NCBI GenBank assembly: GCA_945872325.1
Contig: CAMBZY010000068.1
Span: forward strand, 1 to 10,063
Length of the DNA stretch: 10,063 nt
Reading direction: 5' to 3'
Source: Candidatus Kuenenia stuttgartensis
GTDB lineage: Bacteria; Planctomycetota; Planctomycetia; Isosphaerales; Isosphaeraceae
Shown: piece after piece, positions 7,813-10,063 of the stretch
Layout: every line of letters begins with the position of its first letter
How positions within the stretch are numbered: the stretch's first letter is position 1
Notes under the pieces: model-generated
Seen by the model: only the letters and a program-made list of their open reading frames with translations
Databases searched by the model: none
What the model was told of the DNA's origin: nothing
Made by a program: the position numbers and the translations under genes

Positions 7813-7831
7813 GAATCAACCACTTTGATTC
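7813..7831. promoter_or_regulatory. Perfect 7 bp inverted repeat upstream of the protease (possible operator or leader hairpin)
   Basis: GAATCAA (7813-7819) and TTGATTC (7825-7831) are exact reverse complements around a 5 nt spacer, ending 34 nt before the protease start codon. The dyad lies where the candidate promoter would start transcription, so it could be a repressor site or a small 5' leader hairpin. A 7 bp dyad can arise by chance in 400 bp, so its function is unproven. Confidence 0.35.
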
Positions 7832-7865
7832 ATCCACACACCGCAATCTGAACAGGGGTATCGTC

Positions 7866-10063
7866 ATGAGACAAGGACAAAGTCGTATCAGCCCAAGGTA
7901 TAGGGTTCGCCAGAGTCGTCAGTTTAAGCTTGAGTTATTTGGGAGTCTCGAGGACCGGACTGTTCCGACGATGAATCTGGCCACGACCAGTGTGATTTCT
8001 GATGAAATCCTTGTTCAGTATTCGTCCGGTACGAATGTTCAGCTGCGAGCTCAGTCCCGATATAATTTAAATGTACAGCTTAAGGATGAGATCCTGAGTG
8101 CTGAGCGGTTGAAGATGGGCGATGGTGCGATGGAGTTGATTAAACTTCCGGCTGGGATGTCGAATCAGAAGGCTCTGGACTGGTTCTCCAGGCAGCCTGG
8201 TGTTGTTTTTGCGGAACCGAATTATCGTGTGACTGCTTCAGCGGTCAGTAACGACACATATTATACGAATGGTCAGTTGTGGGGTATGGAAGGCAGTGAC
8301 AGCCCGACTCCAGTCGGGCCGGCTGGCACGACGAACATTTATGGTATCAATGCCGAAGCGGCATGGAACGATGGACAGACGGGCTCGAAGTCGATTTTTG
8401 TGGGAATTGTCGATACAGGCATTCAGGTCACTCACCCGGACTTGATCGATAACATCTGGACGAACCCGTACGACGCTGTCGATGGCATCGATAACGACGG
8501 AAACGGATATATCGATGACATTCACGGTTGGGATTTTGAAAGCAACGATAACAGCGTTTACGACTCTGTGGATGATGATCACGGCACTCACGTGGCCGGT
8601 ACAATTGGTGGTAAGGGTGGAAACGGTGCCGGTGTGGCTGGTGTGAACTGGAATGTGACGATGATTTCGGCGAAGTTTCTGGGGACCAATGGTGGGACCA
8701 CAGCCGATGCTGTTCGAGCGATTGATTACTTTACAGATTTGAAGACCCGCCACGGGATGGATGTGGTGGCCACGAACAATTCATGGGGTGGAGGAGGTTA
8801 CTCCGCAGCACTTCACAGCGCGATTATCAGAGCCGCCAAGGCGGATATTCTGACAATCATTGCGGCCGGTAATAGTGCGAATAATAACGATTCTGTTGCG
8901 TCGTACCCATCGAACACATCGACTTTGGTTGGGACCACAACGACAACGGCCGCGAGTTATGAAGGTGTGATTGCGGTGGCATCGCTGGATTCGAGCGGGG
9001 CCATGTCTTCGTTCTCAAGTTATGGCAAAAATTCGGTGGATATTGCAGCGCCTGGTGCCGGCATCATGTCGTCGGTTCCAAACAACACGTATGCTTCCTA
9101 CAGTGGGACATCGATGGCGACCCCACACGTGACAGGTTCCATCGCCCTTTTGGCTTCCAAATATCCGAACGCAACAGCATCGCAACTTCGGACTGCCATT
9201 CTTGCCACCGCAACACCGACTAGTTCTGTGACAGGTAAAGTGCTGACAGACGGACGTTTGAATGTCCAGGCCGCCTTGAATTACTCAGGTTTCAACACCA
9301 CTCCGACTCCTCCATCGCTGAGCATTGCGAATGTGAGCAAGGCAGAAGGTAACTCGGGAACATCAAACCTGATGTTTACGGTGACCTTGAGTCAGCCAGC
9401 GGCAGCCGATGTGACAGTAAACTATGCGACATCTGACGTCACGGCGACGGCTGTTACGGATTATGCAGCGGCCAGCGGTACGGTCACAATTCCAGCAGGG
9501 TCGACCACCGGCACGTTTAACGTGGTGGTGAATGGTGATTCGACAGTTGAAACGGATGAGACTTTGCGGGTGACGCTTTCCGGAGCCTCTTCGAACGCCA
9601 CGATTGGCACGGCGACGGCGACCGGAACGATTACGAACGACGATGTGGCTCCAGTTCCTTCCTTGAGCGTCGCAAATGTGAGCAAGGCGGAAGGGAATTC
9701 GGGGACATCAAACCTGGTGTTTACGGTGACCCTGAGCCAGGCGGCGGCATCATCAGTGACGGTGAACTTTGCGACGTCGAATTTGACGGCTTCGGCTGGA
9801 TCCGATTATGTGGCGACCAGCGGTATAGTCACAATTCCAGCAGGGTCGACCACTGGCACGTTTAACGTGGTGGTGAATGGTGATTCGACAGTTGAGACGG
9901 ATGAGACTTTGCGGGTGACACTTTCCGGAGCCTCTTCGAACGCCACGATTGGTACGGCGACGGCGACCGGAACGATTACGAACGACGATGTGGCTCCAGT
10001 TCCTTCCTTGAGCGTCGCAAATGTGAGCAAGGCGGAAGGGAATTCGGGGACATCAAACCTGGT
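7866..10063 (+). CDS. Secreted subtilisin-family (S8) protease with Calx-beta repeats, 3' end outside window
   Basis: The frame is open for 732 codons to the window edge. ATG at 7866 lies 7 nt after AGGGG (7854-7858). Residues 1-35 are basic and carry L-E-L-F-G-S-L-E-D-R-T-V-P, a planctomycete extracellular-protein motif, without a clear hydrophobic signal core. Residues 46-121 look like an I9-type propeptide ending V-V-F-A-E-P-N-Y. The protease domain has the complete triad: D183 (V-D-T-G), H239 (D-H-G-T-H-V-A-G) and S416 (G-T-S-M-A-T-P-H), plus oxyanion N336 (A-A-G-N). A D-rich insertion at 206-218 (D-x-D-x-N-G-x-x-D) is a likely calcium loop. From residue 486 come Calx-beta domains of 115 residues each: 486-600, 601-715, and a third from 716. 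The protein is probably exported and calcium-stabilised, acting on extracellular proteins; its substrate, total length and C-terminal anchor are unknown. Confidence 0.95.
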   Translation, partial: MRQGQSRISPRYRVRQSRQFKLELFGSLEDRTVPTMNLATTSVISDEILVQYSSGTNVQLRAQSRYNLNVQLKDEILSAERLKMGDGAMELIKLPAGMSNQKALDWFSRQPGVVFAEPNYRVTASAVSNDTYYTNGQLWGMEGSDSPTPVGPAGTTNIYGINAEAAWNDGQTGSKSIFVGIVDTGIQVTHPDLIDNIWTNPYDAVDGIDNDGNGYIDDIHGWDFESNDNSVYDSVDDDHGTHVAGTIGGKGGNGAGVAGVNWNVTMISAKFLGTNGGTTADAVRAIDYFTDLKTRHGMDVVATNNSWGGGGYSAALHSAIIRAAKADILTIIAAGNSANNNDSVASYPSNTSTLVGTTTTTAASYEGVIAVASLDSSGAMSSFSSYGKNSVDIAAPGAGIMSSVPNNTYASYSGTSMATPHVTGSIALLASKYPNATASQLRTAILATATPTSSVTGKVLTDGRLNVQAALNYSGFNTTPTPPSLSIANVSKAEGNSGTSNLMFTVTLSQPAAADVTVNYATSDVTATAVTDYAAASGTVTIPAGSTTGTFNVVVNGDSTVETDETLRVTLSGASSNATIGTATATGTITNDDVAPVPSLSVANVSKAEGNSGTSNLVFTVTLSQAAASSVTVNFATSNLTASAGSDYVATSGIVTIPAGSTTGTFNVVVNGDSTVETDETLRVTLSGASSNATIGTATATGTITNDDVAPVPSLSVANVSKAEGNSGTSNL
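9321..10063 (+). repeat. 345 bp tandem repeats encoding Calx-beta domains (two full copies and a partial third)
   Basis: The period is exactly 345 bp (115 codons), so the frame is kept: copy 1 is 9321-9665, copy 2 is 9666-10010, and copy 3 begins at 10011 and is cut by the window edge. Each copy encodes K-A-E-G-N-S-G, a D-Y strand, V-T-I-P-A-G-S-T-T-G-T-F, D-E-T-L-R-V-T-L-S-G and T-I-T-N-D-D, the Calx-beta pattern with acidic calcium ligands. By codon comparison, codons 55-115 differ at only four positions between copies 1 and 2, all synonymous, while 26 of codons 1-54 differ, 14 of them changing the residue. The 53 bases of copy 3 in view match copy 2 exactly. Confidence 0.95.

Larger units (their letters stand above)
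7460..7865. other. Divergent intergenic region with no supported gene
   Basis: This 406 bp region separates the - strand glycosyltransferase unit from the + strand protease gene and should hold promoters for both. The half near the glycosyltransferase (about 7480-7630) is visibly GC-richer than the half near the protease. No frame on either strand gives a convincing gene; the plus-strand ATG at 7509 stops within about 14 codons. Small structures include TTGGC/GCCAA arms around a 6 nt loop (7529-7544), an imperfect 9 bp direct repeat (7662-7670 and 7675-7683), and a perfect inverted repeat at 7813-7831. I see no strong consensus sigma-70 promoter for the - strand unit. Confidence 0.6.

Noticed and set aside
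8238..8753. Long open frame of 171 codons on the - strand inside the protease gene
   Set aside because: It lies entirely antisense to the subtilase catalytic domain, has no ribosome-binding site or recognisable domain, and its residue pattern reflects the complement of Asp/Gly/Val-rich codons.
9461..10030. Two nearly identical 74-codon - strand open frames, 345 bp apart
   Set aside because: They are antisense images of the Calx-beta repeats; their similarity is explained by the tandem DNA repeat, not by a duplicated gene.
9321..10063. CRISPR-like regular repetition
   Set aside because: The period is 345 bp, in frame, and codes for a known domain with no short repeats and unique spacers.
1..10063. 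Mobile element, integrase or tRNA-associated island boundary
   Set aside because: No transposase or integrase reading frame, terminal inverted repeats or tRNA-like cloverleaf could be found; all long frames are explained by glycan genes and the protease.

Overview
The window looks like a chromosomal segment of a planctomycete. The clearest evidence is the last gene. Its predicted protein starts with a short basic stretch followed by an L-E-x-L/F-x-x-L-E-D-R-x-V-P motif, a variant of the LExR-type N-terminal signature found on many large extracellular proteins of Planctomycetes. Divergent gene blocks, small overlapping genes, moderate GC and a giant repeat-bearing secreted protein also fit. 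The genus cannot be fixed from sequence alone; Planctomycetaceae-type organisms such as Planctopirus, Gimesia or Schlesneria are guesses.

Bases 1-5171 (+ strand) are one tightly packed transcription unit for a cell-surface or extracellular glycan. It holds the 3' part of a multi-span flippase-like membrane protein, a class I SAM methyltransferase, two GT4 glycosyltransferases (GT-B fold) and a short second methyltransferase. The first four genes overlap at their ends (TGATG, 8 bp and ATGA junctions), so they are probably translationally coupled. Bases 5168-7459 (- strand) are a second, convergent unit of two genes: a membrane-anchored GT2 glycosyltransferase (GT-A fold) followed by a GT4 glycosyltransferase. 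The two units end in the same TTAA tetranucleotide, with no room for a terminator between them. Together the block supplies four glycosyltransferases, two methyltransferases and a flippase. This suits assembly of a decorated, possibly methylated oligosaccharide on a lipid carrier at the inner membrane, followed by export. No polymerase, initiating transferase or chain-length regulator lies in the window, and the product is unknown.

Bases 7460-7865 are a 406 bp divergent intergenic region with no gene that I can support. It holds a good ribosome-binding site at each end, a weak promoter candidate, and a perfect 7 bp inverted repeat just upstream of the protease gene.

Bases 7866-10063 (+ strand) are the first 732 codons of a large secreted subtilisin-family (S8) protease that runs off the window. 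It has a planctomycete N-terminal motif, an I9-like propeptide, a complete catalytic triad with a calcium-loop insertion, and then Calx-beta domains encoded by 345 bp tandem repeats. Two repeats are complete and a third has begun. The DNA repeats are a mosaic: one segment is almost identical between copies and the other has diverged. I found no insertion sequence, CRISPR array, tRNA, rRNA or recognisable riboswitch.
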